NCBI RefSeq assembly: GCF_009730915.1
Contig: NW_024086823.1
Coordinates: forward strand, 1 to 64,000
Source of the DNA: Dioscorea cayenensis subsp. rotundata
Taxonomy: Eukaryota > Streptophyta > Magnoliopsida > Dioscoreales > Dioscoreaceae
Reading direction: 5' to 3'
DNA length: 64,000 nucleotides
Positions 12,147 through 25,200 of the stretch are shown in pieces. A program made the translations under genes and the position numbers. How positions within the stretch are numbered: position 1 is the stretch's first letter; every line of letters starts with the position of its first letter. The notes beneath the pieces are model-generated. The model searched no databases. It was not told the DNA's origin and saw only the letters and a list, made by a program, of their open reading frames with translations.

Positions 12147-13628
12147 GCATGCAGGCAGTATTAAATTTTATGGTGAGACAGACATGCACTTGTGCAGTTT
12201 AATAGCAGTGAGGTGATTGTGTGTACAAGGATCATATATGAGAACAAGAAGCTTAATTTCTGTTGGCCAGGTGCTAAACAAGCTTAATTACAATGGTGAC
12301 ACTACTAAACATCAATTAAGTGCACTAATTAATAAGAAGATTATGCTGCGCGGTATATACAGACGGCCACCGTATTGAAATGTAGAAAGAAATGCTGAAA
12401 AAGAAATTAATTAATTAAGCTGAGGAGCAGGGGTGCAGTGCAGATCGAGTTCTCATTTCATACAATAATGCAGTTAAGGGTGAATGGAATATTCAAGGTG
12501 CATGAGCTCTTTAATTTAATTTGTTTCCTCCACTCCACTGCTAATGGACATCTTCTTGTATTTTTTTTTTATTTTTTTTATTTTCTTTAAAAAAGTAGAT
12601 AAACCATGTTTATTAATTTTTTTAAATTTTTCTTTGTGAGTATATATATATATCTCTACAATTAACTCTTCTTTAATTATATATCTTAATTTATGTGATT
12701 TATCTAATTTTTTTAAAATATTTAGTTTTAATCTCTTTTATGCATGTGGTCTCTTGATATTTCATTTTTAGTGAATTAAATGCATTGCTCTGTTCTAGTG
12801 ATAGACTTTATATATTTTTAAGATAATGTCTGTTTGTTGGATCTCTCGTTAATTATATATCATAAGTTTGTTAATTTGTTTTCATTAATTTGATTACTTT
12901 TATGTTTGATTAGCTACTCTAATTTAAAGACTTAAAGACTATACAAATAATTAAATATTAGATTATACACGCGTCCATGTGAATTGTGCATGAATTACGT
13001 TAGGTATGTAGAAGCTAGGCCACTACCCTTAAATTCTGCATTGGTCCACATGCATGCATGCTAGCTCTTCATGTCCACTTAATTTTATATTGACTATTGG
13101 CATATATCAGTTAATTGCTTGTTGATTGACACCAAATTAAAATAAACTCCATCTCTTATCTCGTCTTTCCCAATTACCAAACTTTTTGAAAAATTATTAT
13201 TACTGCAATTTAAAAAGACTTTAGCATCCTACTTCCATGCTAATCCATGTTCAACTAACAGTTGGAATGTATGATTTAAGATTGACTTCATTTGTTTATG
13301 TACTCACCAGCCGTTTGTCTGAAAGGTACCATTTCGTACCACCATTTCAAGAAAAAAAGGGTTGAGTTTGTGAATATATATATATACCAACTTGGCATCA
13401 TGCATGCATAAACAAAGAAGTACTGCATGCAACAAGTAATACATATATATATATACTTTGTCCTCTCTTACTAAATGAAATTGTCATCTTTGACTTCAAA
13501 AACAAGGGAGGCGCCATATATATGTAGTTACAAGTCAACTCGCGCCTTCCAACTAGCTAGAAGCCTAGAACTACAACTCTAAAACTTACTATATATATAT
13601 ATATATATATATACTCAACTTGAACCAT
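11373..13628. other. Intergenic region with LINE tails, upstream of expansin
   Basis: Besides the fragment at 11765-12006, the segment near 12588-12616 reads as the same LINE 3' tail in reverse orientation (GTAGATAAACCATGTTTATTA). Several TA microsatellites (about 12003-12028, 12113-12137, 13376-13386, 13444-13455) and many CATGCATG words occur. No gene is seen. Confidence 0.45.
11765..12006 (+). mobile_element. LINE 3'-end fragment
   Basis: Non-coding stretch ending with an AAATAAAATGTGATTTATCC-type tail, closely like the 3' ends at 3.2 and 11.35 kb, then TA repeats in place of a poly-A. It looks like a very short 5'-truncated LINE insertion. Confidence 0.5.
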
Positions 13629-13636
13629 TATAAATA
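13629..13636 (+). promoter_or_regulatory. TATA box of the expansin gene
   Basis: TATAAATA, about 82-89 bases before the start codon at 13718. Confidence 0.6.
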
Positions 13637-13717
13637 AAGAAGTTGATGAGAAGAGTTTATGCAACACCTCCAAAACAACCTTCTCAATTTCCAAGCTTTG
13701 GTTTGAGAGAAAGAAAA

Positions 13718-14791
13718 ATGGAGAAGTCCTCCGCATCTGGATCATATGCCTTGCTAGTGTTCCTGATGATCATGACATTATCCATCTCTGAATTCAGAGC
13801 TTCAGTGGCTGCAAACAACTGGCTTCCAGCCACTGCAACATTCTATGGTGGCAGTGACGCATCTGGCACAATGGGTATGTGTGTGTGTGTATATATACAT
13901 ATATATGTACTTATAAATCTTTATATATATATATATATATATGCAGTACTGCATGTAATCTATATATATATAAATTGAAATGAAGTGCAATATTGTTGTC
14001 CTGATAATTAATTAATTTACAGGAGGTGCTTGTGGATATGGGAACCTATACAGCGATGGGTACGGCATCAAGAACACAGCATTAAGCACAGCGCTGTTCA
14101 ATGACGGGAAGTCATGTGGGACGTGCTTCCAGATCGTGTGTGACTCCGGGAAGTCACCGAGATGGTGTAAGAAAGGCACGTACATCACCGTCACTGCCAC
14201 CAACTTTTGCCCACCAAACTATAATTTGCCCAGCGACAATGGTGGCTGGTGCAACCCACCCAGGCGCCATTTTGACATGTCTCAGCCTGCATGGGAGACT
14301 CTCGCCATTTACCGTGCTGGCATTGTCCCAGTTTTATACAGAAGGTATCTATCTATACTTTTAAATCAATTTGCGTAATAATACAATGATGTATTATATA
14401 TGTATATATATATATATACCTATATAATTAACTAGCTACATATATATATGCATACATGCATGAATATTAATTAATTGCAGGGTGAAGTGCCAAAGGAGTG
14501 GAGGAGTGAGGTTTGCCATCAATGGAAAGGACTATTTTGAGTTGGTCCTGGTGAGTAATGTGGGAGGGAGTGGAGTGGTGGCTATGATGTGGATCAAGGG
14601 ATCAAGAAAGTAGTGGGTGGGAGAGCATGAGTAGGAACTGGGGTATGAATTGGCAGAGTAACTCTTATCTCAATGGACAGGCTTTGTCTTTCAGGGTGCA
14701 GACTGATGATGGTCGTGTTAAGACTTTTAATAATGTGGCTCCTTCTACCTGGAAGTTTGGGAGCACTTATGCCACTTCCATCCAATTTTAG
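13718..14791 (+). pseudogene. Alpha-expansin with a one-base frameshift in the last exon
   Basis: Exons 13718-13874, 14023-14344 and 14481-14791 with GT-AG introns at the usual positions. The product has a signal peptide (residues 1-32) and the DPBB domain with [20 protein letters not shown], conserved cysteines, the alpha-type insertion [13 protein letters not shown] and the HFD motif. The CBM63-like C-terminal domain then begins ([13 protein letters not shown]). As sequenced, the frame stops at TAG 14611-14613 after 203 residues. The rest of the domain ([17 protein letters not shown] to the TAG at 14789) is open one frame over. Dropping one A of the AAA at 14607-14609 joins both parts into a normal 262-residue protein. 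Expansins loosen cell walls in an acid-dependent, non-hydrolytic way. It may be a working gene with an assembly error. Confidence 0.88.
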
Positions 14792-16507
14792 CTAATTAAT
14801 TAGCTAGGTATATATATATATATATATATATCGATAGGGTTTTCTCTTCTCTCCGCGCGCAAATGTGCTGATTTAATTAATTTGAGAGTTTGAAAAAGAA
14901 TATTAATTAATTGTTGTATTGCTTGGGCTGTGGCTGATATATATGATTTATGAAGAAGGCAGCCCACCAAGTACCCATATATATAGTTATATATAAATTT
15001 ATAATAACAGAGTTTTTAATTTATATTATGATGAGGAGTACTTCTGTTGAGTTATAATTAGAAGCAAAAGCAAAAGAGCTGTCATGCATTAATGTATTTT
15101 CATGGGGTACGTGTTCTGATAAGATCTTCAGCATCATGCAGGAAGCATCACAAATGTCTCTCTCTGGTTATAAGAACAGCTCTTATATATATATATATAT
15201 ATATACACACACTGATCGAATCTAATGAAGTTGTTCACTAATTAATCACTTTTGTGATCATCTAATTATAAATCAAAACAATTAGCATACATATATGAAG
15301 ATGAACTTAATTAGCTGGTAATTATGGATTAAATTATTTTTCTCATAATATCATGCATGTGGCAACTAAAACCAAAAGAGGGTTAATTAATTATGAGCAG
15401 ATGGGATTAGTTAATCACATGGCATGCCTGCTATACCAAATTAAGGCTTTTATGGAATCCAGGTCCCAAGCAGCTGCTTGAAAATATGATGGAGACCTCC
15501 CACCGTCCTCCAATATGCAAAAAGTTAATCTTGCTCAGTGTTTGATAGTTGGGACCCTAGGTTGTCTGTCTCTTATGAGGGGCCCTGCCTATAAGATTGA
15601 TTCCCTTGAATTAATGGTCTGCCTTTCTTCCTAGTCTAATTTCATCACATCCAATCCCAACCCAAAAGCTACAGCTCACAAAAGATTAGATCTCAAGCAC
15701 CAACCAACCAACCAACCAATTACCTGCAGCCTAGCTCCCTCTGTTCTGTACTGATGAAAACTAGCAAACCATCCATCCATCCATCTATACATGCATCCAT
15801 CATATGCATGCATGTGTGTCATCCGTACGATCTCTTTTACTAACTTCAACAAACAAGCATGCATACTTCTATGTATACATGGCGCGCTGTTTTCTTACAT
15901 TTCATCATCATCATCAACATCATCAACATCATCATCATCATCATCAATCAACATCATCTTTAGTTTTCATATTTATTAATCCGTGGTTCTTATATATATA
16001 TAGAGTTTTTTTTTTCTTTTTAAAAGGTAAGCGAACAATCAATTGGGCTGGCAATTAGCAACAAGAAAATCAGACCACAGGATACTCCAATTAATGGATT
16101 TGAACTCAAGTTTTAGATTTCTTTTTTAATAAAAAAAAAAGAAAAGAAAAAAAAAGTATATAGTAATAAATGAGTAAATATTTATTATTATAAAGGTGAT
16201 CGAGGAAGAAATTCCCTTTCTGACACGGTTGTAAATCCAACTCCTGAATGAAAGCATGAGGGCATTTTGGTCAATTGGATAATATAGGTAGCATTCCATT
16301 GTCGGTAAAACCGACAGTTAAAAACAGTTGGGCAGGGAAGTGAGGGAGGAATTGGGATCCCATTACCTGGCGGGAAGGAACCTCCAACCCAAATAATACC
16401 CTTCTTCTTCTTCTCAGTTAGTGTCATGGATTTCCTCTTCCTTGGATTAAGGTTTCCTTGCTAGGGTTTTGTCCTTTTTCTTTTTTCTCTTTCCGGGAAG
16501 GATAAGG
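14792..16507. other. Intergenic region between expansin and MAP70
   Basis: TA runs (14811-14832, 15186-15205), (CCAT)n near 15769-15784 and an ATC/AAC trinucleotide tract at about 15905-15957. The MAP70 5'UTR probably begins between 16390 and 16500 (TTC-rich). No other gene is seen. Confidence 0.5.
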
Positions 16508-19500
16508 ATGGGTGAGAATGGGGACGTGGTGTATGGATCTGGGTTTGATTTTGACCAGCCTGATGTGTCGCCGGCGATTGGGACTGGGAAGAAGAAGTTC
16601 CCTAAAAGATCGAGCCTTGATGAAGAGGATTTCATCAATTTGTTGCATGGCTCCGATCCTGTCAAGATTGAGCTCAATCGCCTCCAAAATGAACTAAAAG
16701 GTATTTACTTTTTTTTTTGTCTCCTCTTCCAAATTGTTGGCCCTTGTCATCATCATCATCATCATCTCCTTATTCCGACGACTATAGTGCTGCTATTCAG
16801 TTTGATGATATGTGTTGTTGTTTTATCAATTTGTTCTGGATTTAATTCACTTTATTTTTTTGTTGTTGTTGTTGTTGTTATATTTGGGGATTTGGAGATA
16901 TTGGGATGTGATGGTACTGTTACTAGAGTGTGTGGCCCATGCGACTTTTGTTTTCACCCCTCACATAAAAATCATCAATTTAAGCATTTTCAGCAGAAAT
17001 GAGTCTTCATCCTTTCTCCAAAGAAGACGTTGGTTACAGTTGTTACTTTTTCTGATTTAGTTCTTTAATTGGTCTCTGCATGCTCTGATTATTGCTGGTG
17101 CTGCATTGGAGAATTCACTCTTTTTTTTTCTTTTGAGAATTGTGGACAAGCTATGGTAGAGTTTGAACCCTTGATCTTTTGAGTAGATAGGGGAATGAAA
17201 TGTCAACTAATCTATTGCAGGATGATATAGTCACTCCTCCATTTTATGATTTTGCTTCACAATGAGGAATGCATTTCGTTTAGTAACAATGGGTAAATAC
17301 TAAAACCCCATTCTATTCTTTGCCAGGAAGCTTCTTTGTATCCTCATTGCTTACCCACATTTTTTTTTTTAACTAATGAAAAGGATAAAATGAAAAAAAG
17401 GTTAATGTTTGTTTTGCTCTCTTTAATATTCTGTTTCCCTACCCATTCTACAAGCAAAAGTTGCAGTTAATTTTGGAGCGACCATGCAACATGAATGCCG
17501 ACAGCATGTGAAGAATGAACTAATGTAGTATTGGAGAAACATTACCGTTATGAAGTTGATCAGTCTTGGTTGTGTTTTAAAGATACGACAGTTGAGCTTA
17601 TGGCCCAACTTTTTTGTTGAAAGCTAGTCAAATTTTGTGCGGTTAGAATGTGAAAGATGTTTCATTTATTTTATGGATATTGCCAATGAATGAATGATCT
17701 CTTCAAAGATAGGCCACAAAATTAACTAACATCTTCGCACTTGATAATTTTCTGTTAAAGAAAAGGATCGTGAATTATCAGAAGCTCATAGTGAAATCAA
17801 AGCTTTAAAGCTAACTGAGAGAGCAAAAGATAAGGCCCTTGATGAGGTAAAGTGAAGTTCGAGTTTTGTCTGCCGAAGTATTTGTTTGCAAATTTGTTAA
17901 CATCCACTGGCTAATAGGTTTCTGAGGAGCTTGAGAAGATGGTGGAGAAGTTTCAGGCATCAGAGGATGCTCTTGAGAACAAGGTGAAGTGTAATGCTTA
18001 GGCCCTAGATTTGTTGCATAAAACTTTATGAGCGAAAGTGCCGATTCCAATGATTAAGGCTGCTAATCTAAGGTTTGATTATTCCTACTTCAGAACCTAG
18101 AAATAAAGAAAATCATTGATGAAAAGAAAGAGGCTTTGGCAGCACAATTTGCCGCTGAGGCTACTCTCAGAAGAGTACATGCTGCTCAGAAAGATGAGGA
18201 GCTACCAAGTTTGGAAGCCATACTTTACCCACTTGAAGCAGAGATTAAACTCCTCAAGCTAGAGGTATTGAGGCAGGGAGAGAGAGAAAGAGGGAAAACT
18301 TATCTCTTTCAATTTAGAATCCTACACTTTTTCATATTTTTTTCATGTATGCCTCTACAGCACACAAAGCTTCAGGATGACAATAGAGCCTTGGAGAGGT
18401 TGACAAAGACCAAGGAAGCAGCTTTGCTGGAGGCAGAAAGAGAAGTCCAATTTGCGAAGATTAAGGCTGCACTTGTTGATGACCTCCAAAATAAGAATCA
18501 GGAACTCATGAAACAGAATGATATTTGTCAGGTAGCTGGACTCTGTCTTTGTTTGTTTTGTTTTGTTTTTTTTTTTTTCATTTTTTTTTTTTTTATTTTT
18601 ACTACTGAGTAGTATCTAGAAAGGATTTTTTATTGATTGTAAGAAAGATACATGAACAAATAAAGGACATAATGGAAATGGAACAGGATGAGTCAGGACC
18701 TGGGATTGCATCTCTTTGTTTGTACTTGCAGTATCTATAAATAATAATTTTTTTCTTTATTTTCTCAAATGCTGATGTCGTTCTATAAACTTGCAGGAAG
18801 AGTACAAAATATTAGATAGGATGCATCGCCTTAAGGTATCTGAGGTTGAGAAGCTGACCCAAACTGTGCATGAGTTAGAGGAGGCTCTTCTTTCAGGAGC
18901 TGCTGCTGCAAATGCAGTGCGTGATTATCAGCGCCAAGTTAGTGAGTTAAAGGTATAGTTCAAATATTCTGTCTATGTTATTAACCTATATTTACATGTA
19001 ACAAGAGTTTGACAATTTGCCTTCTTGCTCTGTTGGGATTTAAAACCTACTGAAGGACTCTCTGTGGTTGAATACTGAATCACTTTGTTAACTCTGATTC
19101 TGGCTTCATTGTTCATAGGGAGAGAAAAGAACTCTTGAGAGGACATTGTCTCGGGCAAAGGTTACAGAAAATCGAGTTGCAGTTGTGATTGCAAACGAGT
19201 GGAAAGATGCCAATGACAAAGTTATGCCAGTAAAACAGTGGCTTGAAGAACGGCGGTTACTGATGGTATTTCTCTGGTAGTGCAGTCCGGATTTCACTGA
19301 TGTTCACTTAGCTTGACTAGTCTGCTATCCTTTCTGTGCTTTAGGGTGAAATGCAGCAACTTCGTGAAAAACTCTCTATAGTAGAGCGCGCTGCCAAAAC
19401 GGAGGCTCAGCTAAAAGTACAGTGGTGCAATTATCCATGACATTTTGTTCTTGTTATCTCTCTTTAGTGTCGCATTATGGACTTGGGTGTCAACATGAAA

Positions 19501-20307
19501 TATTTTTGTGTGTATCTGTAGGAGAGGTTTCAGCTACGGTTGAAGGTTCTTGAAGACTGTTTGAAGACCTCTTCCCGCTCAGGAATGCGGAGCATTGCTA
19601 ATGGATTGTCTCGGAGCCGTTCTGTAAATGGTGCTGAGTATTCTTCAAGTCCTGCAAATGTGCTGGTCACACGGAAACCATTAGACCCTGTTCAAAGATC
19701 ATCAATGTTGCCTAGTCCATCCAGTGTGATGTTGAAACATGCCAAAGGAGCATCTAGATCTTTTGATGGAGGCAGAACATCATCAGATGAAAATCAATGC
19801 AGAGCAAAGTCATTTGGAGATGATTGCAGCGGTGATCCTTTGAAAGATGATAAGGTGGGGTTATCAATAAATGATGGCTCAATTGAATCAGTTGAAGAGA
19901 CTCTCATTGACGGCAAGCCACGGGATCATGTAGAAACTGCTAGCGATGAGTCAGTATCGGGGGTATTTTACGATATACTTCAGAAGGAGGTTATTGCTTT
20001 GAGAAAAGCATGCCATGAGAGGGAGCAAAACTTAAAAGACAAGGATAGCTCTATAGAGGTGGGTATTTTAAGTTTCTTTCTTATTTTGCATAAGGCCCAT
20101 TTTCTTCTCTTTAATAAGAACTGATTACTCGTCCAGATGCTATCAAGGAAAATTGATACTCTGACCAGATCAATGGAGGTAGAGACCAAGAAACTACGAC
20201 GGGAAAAAGCTGCTGTCGAGAAGGAGGTAGCAACAATGCGGGTCGAGAAAGAGCATGAACAGAAAGCTAGACGTCTGAAGGGAATGGTCAACATACTTCA
20301 CAATTGA
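16508..20307 (+). CDS. MAP70: Microtubule-associated protein 70 (MAP70)
   Basis: Ten coding exons: 16508-16700, 17761-17846, 17918-17983, 18094-18264, 18361-18531, 18797-18952, 19119-19265, 19345-19416, 19522-20058 and 20137-20307. All introns are GT-AG and the phases agree, giving 589 residues. Diagnostic MAP70 stretches are KKFPKRSSLDEEDFINLLHG, AAQFAAEATLRRVHAAQKD, QDDNRALERLTK, VVIANEWKDANDKVMPVKQW and a long heptad-rich coiled coil from about residue 50 to 370. A Ser-rich less conserved segment and a final coiled coil (EKEHEQKARRLKG) follow. The C-terminus ends soon after this coil. MAP70 proteins are plant-specific, bind cortical microtubules and in Arabidopsis influence xylem wall patterning. 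The ATG at 16508 is chosen because the protein then starts MGENGDVVYGSGFDFD, as expected of the family. Frame intact. Confidence 0.95.
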
Positions 20308-22256
20308 GAGGTATCTACTCTTATCACTGCCATGAAATTCCCTGCTTTGAGTCTCGGCAATTTCTTTACAGTTTTATGATTATTTTTCTTTTTTTGAGAA
20401 TTTATTATTTATTATGGCCTTTATTTTCTATTTTGCAGTAAACTGAACATGGGCTTAATGAGGACTCCCCCATATAAACCCTTTGTTCCTGCAAACTTTC
20501 TGACATTAACCTTGAGACTGTTCCAAGAATTCATCAAAAGAGTTTTCTGCAAGTGTTTTTGGTGTGTAGTTTGATGCAACATGAAGGGAATGAGATGCTG
20601 CTCTGTGACATTGAGATGTCATCTGTGCGCTGTACATGTATGTCTCATGCATGATATCTGATTGCACATAGAAGTTGGTTTGCTGAACTTGGAAGAGGTT
20701 TTAAGAAGATCTTTAAATAAATATGTAATATATCAAGAGAAAGTGCATCAATGCATTTGATGAGTGAGTGATTTTACATTCAACTACTAACCACGTTTCT
20801 ATGGCAATACAAGTTTAAAAGGATCATAGTCTTTTCTTTTTCTGCTGATGATGATTTATAATATTTTGTATTTGGTTTTTACTCTGTTATGCAAGGCTCC
20901 TGAAGGTTTATACGTGTACATTCAAATGCAGCAATACTACCATATATGGGATTCTGCTTTGTTATTATCGCAATCAGGACTTCTTCTTAGGTGCATCTTT
21001 TTAAGAGTTGAATCACCGTTTGGATCATAAAATAATGAACAGGAAGGAACGGTGAACTTCTCCTTTGCAAATGACATCAATGGATTGGTGCCATTTCATC
21101 AAGTTTGATGAGTACTAAGAATTACACAAAATTGATAAGTTGGGCTTTTATCACTAAAATCAGCGGTGCACTTGTACAGTTGTACACACACTAAAAAGGG
21201 CAATTGGGCATAAGAAAAAGTAGTCCAAGCCACGTGAGAAGGAAACAGGACTGGATTTTTTGTTTTTTTAAGTACTAGATTTGAAAACCACATGCTTATC
21301 CTGTGTTTTTCCTTTCCTCTTGTGCCCCTCTGCCTTGCTCTTCCATTGGAATAGACTGCAGTTTATCCATAATATTTGTATATATAGACAGACACACATA
21401 GCGTTGATTGTGACATTGTGTACCGTTTGTTTGGTCAATTGTAACCCTTGTTTAATTAATCTTAAACAAGCAGGTTGAGATGCCTACAAATAAACAAATC
21501 CAACATCCATGGATTTGTTTCAGCTACAAGATAATTAATTATTGATTAAAGCGATTGACAGTGAACTGCTCAAAACAAACGCTCAATGTCTTCTATCATA
21601 AATTAAGATGGTGGCACATCCCTCGCCACATCCTTTGTTATTGACATGATTTGCACATGGGAGTTAAATTCGTTTATCAATTTTTAGGTCACGTGGGCAC
21701 GTAACGTGGCAACTTGCATGGGATCACAGCTCTCTCTCTCTCTCTCTCTCTATAACTTACTGCAAGTCTTTCCATGAAAAAAAAAGAGAGGATATTTGCG
21801 GGTCTTTGTTGCAGCCATGCACACTCATCTCTTGCACCGCAAAGGAGCCAACAAGACAATAAAACACTCGGTTTCTTGTGTTTAAGCCCCATGCTTATAT
21901 GACGTAGTGCATGACCTTTGATTTGGTCCAAGAGGAGCGGCCATTGGTCTTCTTGGGAGGCGCGGCTACTGCTCTGCCTAGTAGCTCAGTGGGTTTCCAG
22001 TTTCCTTATGGAGTTTTCTCAGAGTTTCTTGGTTTTAGAGCAGGGTTTTGAAAACAGGAATGATTATAATTCTCATAGTTGTCGGAATAGTGGATCACTC
22101 TCTGTGTGTGCATGCGTGTGCAACGTGTCTATCTATATAAATATATATACATATATAGTCGGTTTGTAACATGAGTGTACATGCGATACAAACCTGAAAC
22201 CTTGATTGATTTCCCAGCTGAGTTGAGTTAAGAGTTCACTCGAGGGTTGTTCATTC
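20308..22256. other. MAP70 3' region and phytochrome upstream region
   Basis: The first part is MAP70 3'UTR, possibly with a UTR intron (GTATCT at 20312 to CAG near 20439). A (CT)n tract at about 21729-21751 and a short TA run at 22141-22157 precede the phytochrome gene. No further gene is recognised. Confidence 0.5.
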
Positions 22257-25200
22257 ATGGCTTCCTCCAGACCTGCTATTTCAAGTAGCTCAAGCAGAAG
22301 TAGAAGGAATAACGCAATCAGGATCATAACCCAGACGGCAATAGACGCTAAGAACGCCGCAGAGTTCGAAGAGCAGGGTAGCTCCTTCGATTACACCCAA
22401 ACCGTACTCCCATCTCACGAAGTCAACTCCAATCCCGAACCCCAGAGGACGTCAGACAAAGTCACGGCCTATTTGCAGCACATAAAGAAAGCCAAACTGA
22501 TTCAGCCATTTGGTTGTTTGATTGCCATCCATGAGGAATCCTTCAAGATCATGGCTTACTCCGAGAACGCCCCGGAGATGCTGACCATGGTCAGCCATGC
22601 CGTTCCCACGTCAAGCGAACGCTCTACTACAACTAGTCTCGGTATCAGCATCGGGACTGACATGAGGACCATCTTCACCTCTGCCAGCGCTGCCGCCCTG
22701 CAAAAGGCATTGGGCTACAATGAAGTCTCTCTTCTCAATCCCATCTTAGTCCACTGCAAGACCTCCGGCAAGCCTTTCTACGCCATCGTCCACAGGGTCA
22801 CTGGTTGCTTAATTTTTGATTTCGAGCCAGTGAAGCCGAGTGACATACCAACCAGTACCACTGCCTCTGGAGCTCTCCAGTCTTATAAGCTGGCTGCTAA
22901 GGCCATTGCCAGGCTTCAGTCACTGCCTGGTGGTAGCATGGATACATTATGCGAGACTCTCGTGGAGGAAGTGTTCCAATTCACTGGTTACGATCGGGTT
23001 ATGGTCTACAAGTTCCACGAGGACGACCACGGTGAAGTTTACCAAGAGATCACCAAGCCCGGTATGGTGCCTTATCTAGGCTTGCATTATCCGGCCACCG
23101 ACATCCCTCAGGCCGCCCGCTTTCTCTTCATAAAGAACAAGGTCCGAATGATATGCGATTGCCGAGCCAAGCATGTGAACATACACCAGGATGAGACGTT
23201 GCCCTTCGATATCACATTTTGCGGTTCCACGCTCCGAGCAGCCCACAATTGTCATTTGCAGTATATGTCCAACATGAACTCCATCGCTTCACTTACCATG
23301 GCGGTGGTTGTGAATGAAGGGGAGGAAGAAGATGACCACTTGGAACCTGGACAATCATCGCAGCAGCAGCAGCAGCAGCAGCAGCAAAAGAGGAAGCATC
23401 TCTGGGGGCTGGTGGTCTGCCATAACGAGAGCCCCAGGTTCCTCCCATTTCCTATGAGGTATGCGTGCCAGTTTTTGATGCAGGTGTTCTCCGTCCATGT
23501 CACCAAAGAGCTGGAGTTGGAGAACCAGATACGTGAGAAGAACATCTTGAGAACCCAAACACTCTTGTGTGACATGCTGCTCAGAGATACTGCTCCTGTG
23601 GGCATCATCACACAGAGCCCCAACATCATGGACCTTGTAAAGTGCGACGGTGCGGCCCTGCTATACGACGACAGGATTTGGCGATTGGGTTTGACTCCAA
23701 CAAAGGAACAAATACGAAGCATTGCTCACTGGCTCGCAGAGCATCATATGGCACCCACGGCCCTGAGCACTGATAGCCTGCAGGATGCTGGGTACCCGGA
23801 TGCTCAGGCTCTGGGTGATTTGGTCTGTGGAATGGCCGCAGCTTGGGTAACTTCCAAGGATATACTCTTCTGGTTCAGGTCCCACGCAGCGGCTGAAATC
23901 CGGTGGGCTGGCGCAAAGCATGAAACGGATGACAAGGATGATGGGACCAAGATGCATCCCAGATCATCATTCAAAGCGTTTCTCCAGGTCACCAAGATGA
24001 AAAGCTTGCCCTGGAAGGACTTTTGAGATGGACGCCATTCACTCCCTGCAACTCATCCTCCGAGGGACTTTCAATAACCCTCGGACTAGTGTCACCACCC
24101 AAAGGCCATCACCATCCTCGCCAGATGATGAGAATAAGCCCGAAAGGGAATTGGAACTACAAACTGTGGCCAATGAAATGGTGCGTCTCATAGAGACTGC
24201 CAATGCTCCCATCTTGGCCGCGGATGTCAATGGGCTCATAAGCGGGTGGAACACCAAAATCGCTCAACTAACCGGTCTCTCTGCAGAGGACGCCCTTGGC
24301 AAGCATTTGCTTGAGCTTGTGGAAGAGTCTTCAATGGAAGTAGTCAGGAAGATGCTTTTCTCCACAATGCAGGGTAAGAAGCAGCAAGCAGCCCATCACA
24401 GTTCATCTCTCCTTAAAATACCATTTCAGATATATCTATGTGTACGTATATAGTTCACTTATTCCGTTTCTAATTCACATGCTGATGCAGGACAAGAAGA
24501 ACAAAAGGTAGAATTTCTGATGAAAACCCACGGAGCACGGAGAGAGGCTGGCCCTGTTGTGTTGGTTGTGAATGCCTGTGCGAGCCATGACATGAATGGA
24601 CGTATTGCAGGGGCGTGCTTTGTTGCCCAGGACATGACAGATCATAAGCTGGTGATGGACAAGTTCATTCGGATCCAAGGGGATTATAAAGCCATCATTC
24701 ACAATCCCAGCCCATTAATCCCTCCTATATTCAGTATAGATGAGTTCGGCTGGTGTTCAGAGTGGAACACTGCCATAGCTAAATTATCTGGATGGTCCAG
24801 GGAACAAGTGATAAACAAGATGCTGCTGGGTGAGGTCTTTGGGGTTCACAACAATGCATGTTGTCGTCTGAAGAACCAGGAAGCATATGTAAAACTTTGC
24901 ATCATAATCAATAACGCCATGACAGGACAGGGAACCGAAAAAACTGACTTTGATTTTTTCAACCGTAATGGTGAACATGTTCAGTGCCTGCTGTCAGTGA
25001 GCAAGAAGGTAGACTCAGAGGGAACGGTCACGGGATTGTTTTTCTTCTTGCAAACTGCTAGTCAAGAGCTGCAAAAGGAGATACAGGGGCAGCAGCACTC
25101 GGAGAAGTCAGCAATAACGAGATTGAAGGCTCTGGCCTATGTAAGGAATGCGATAAGAACTCCTCTTTCAGGTGTTGTCTATGCCCAGAAAACACTAGAG

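Noticed and set aside
23252-23722. 156-residue minus-strand frame opposite the phytochrome
   Set aside because: Antisense shadow; its Cys run is the reverse of the (CAG)n tract.
24020-24030. Programmed frameshift or stop read-through in the phytochrome
   Set aside because: No slippery-site context, and the same kind of +1 homopolymer change occurs in two unrelated genes.
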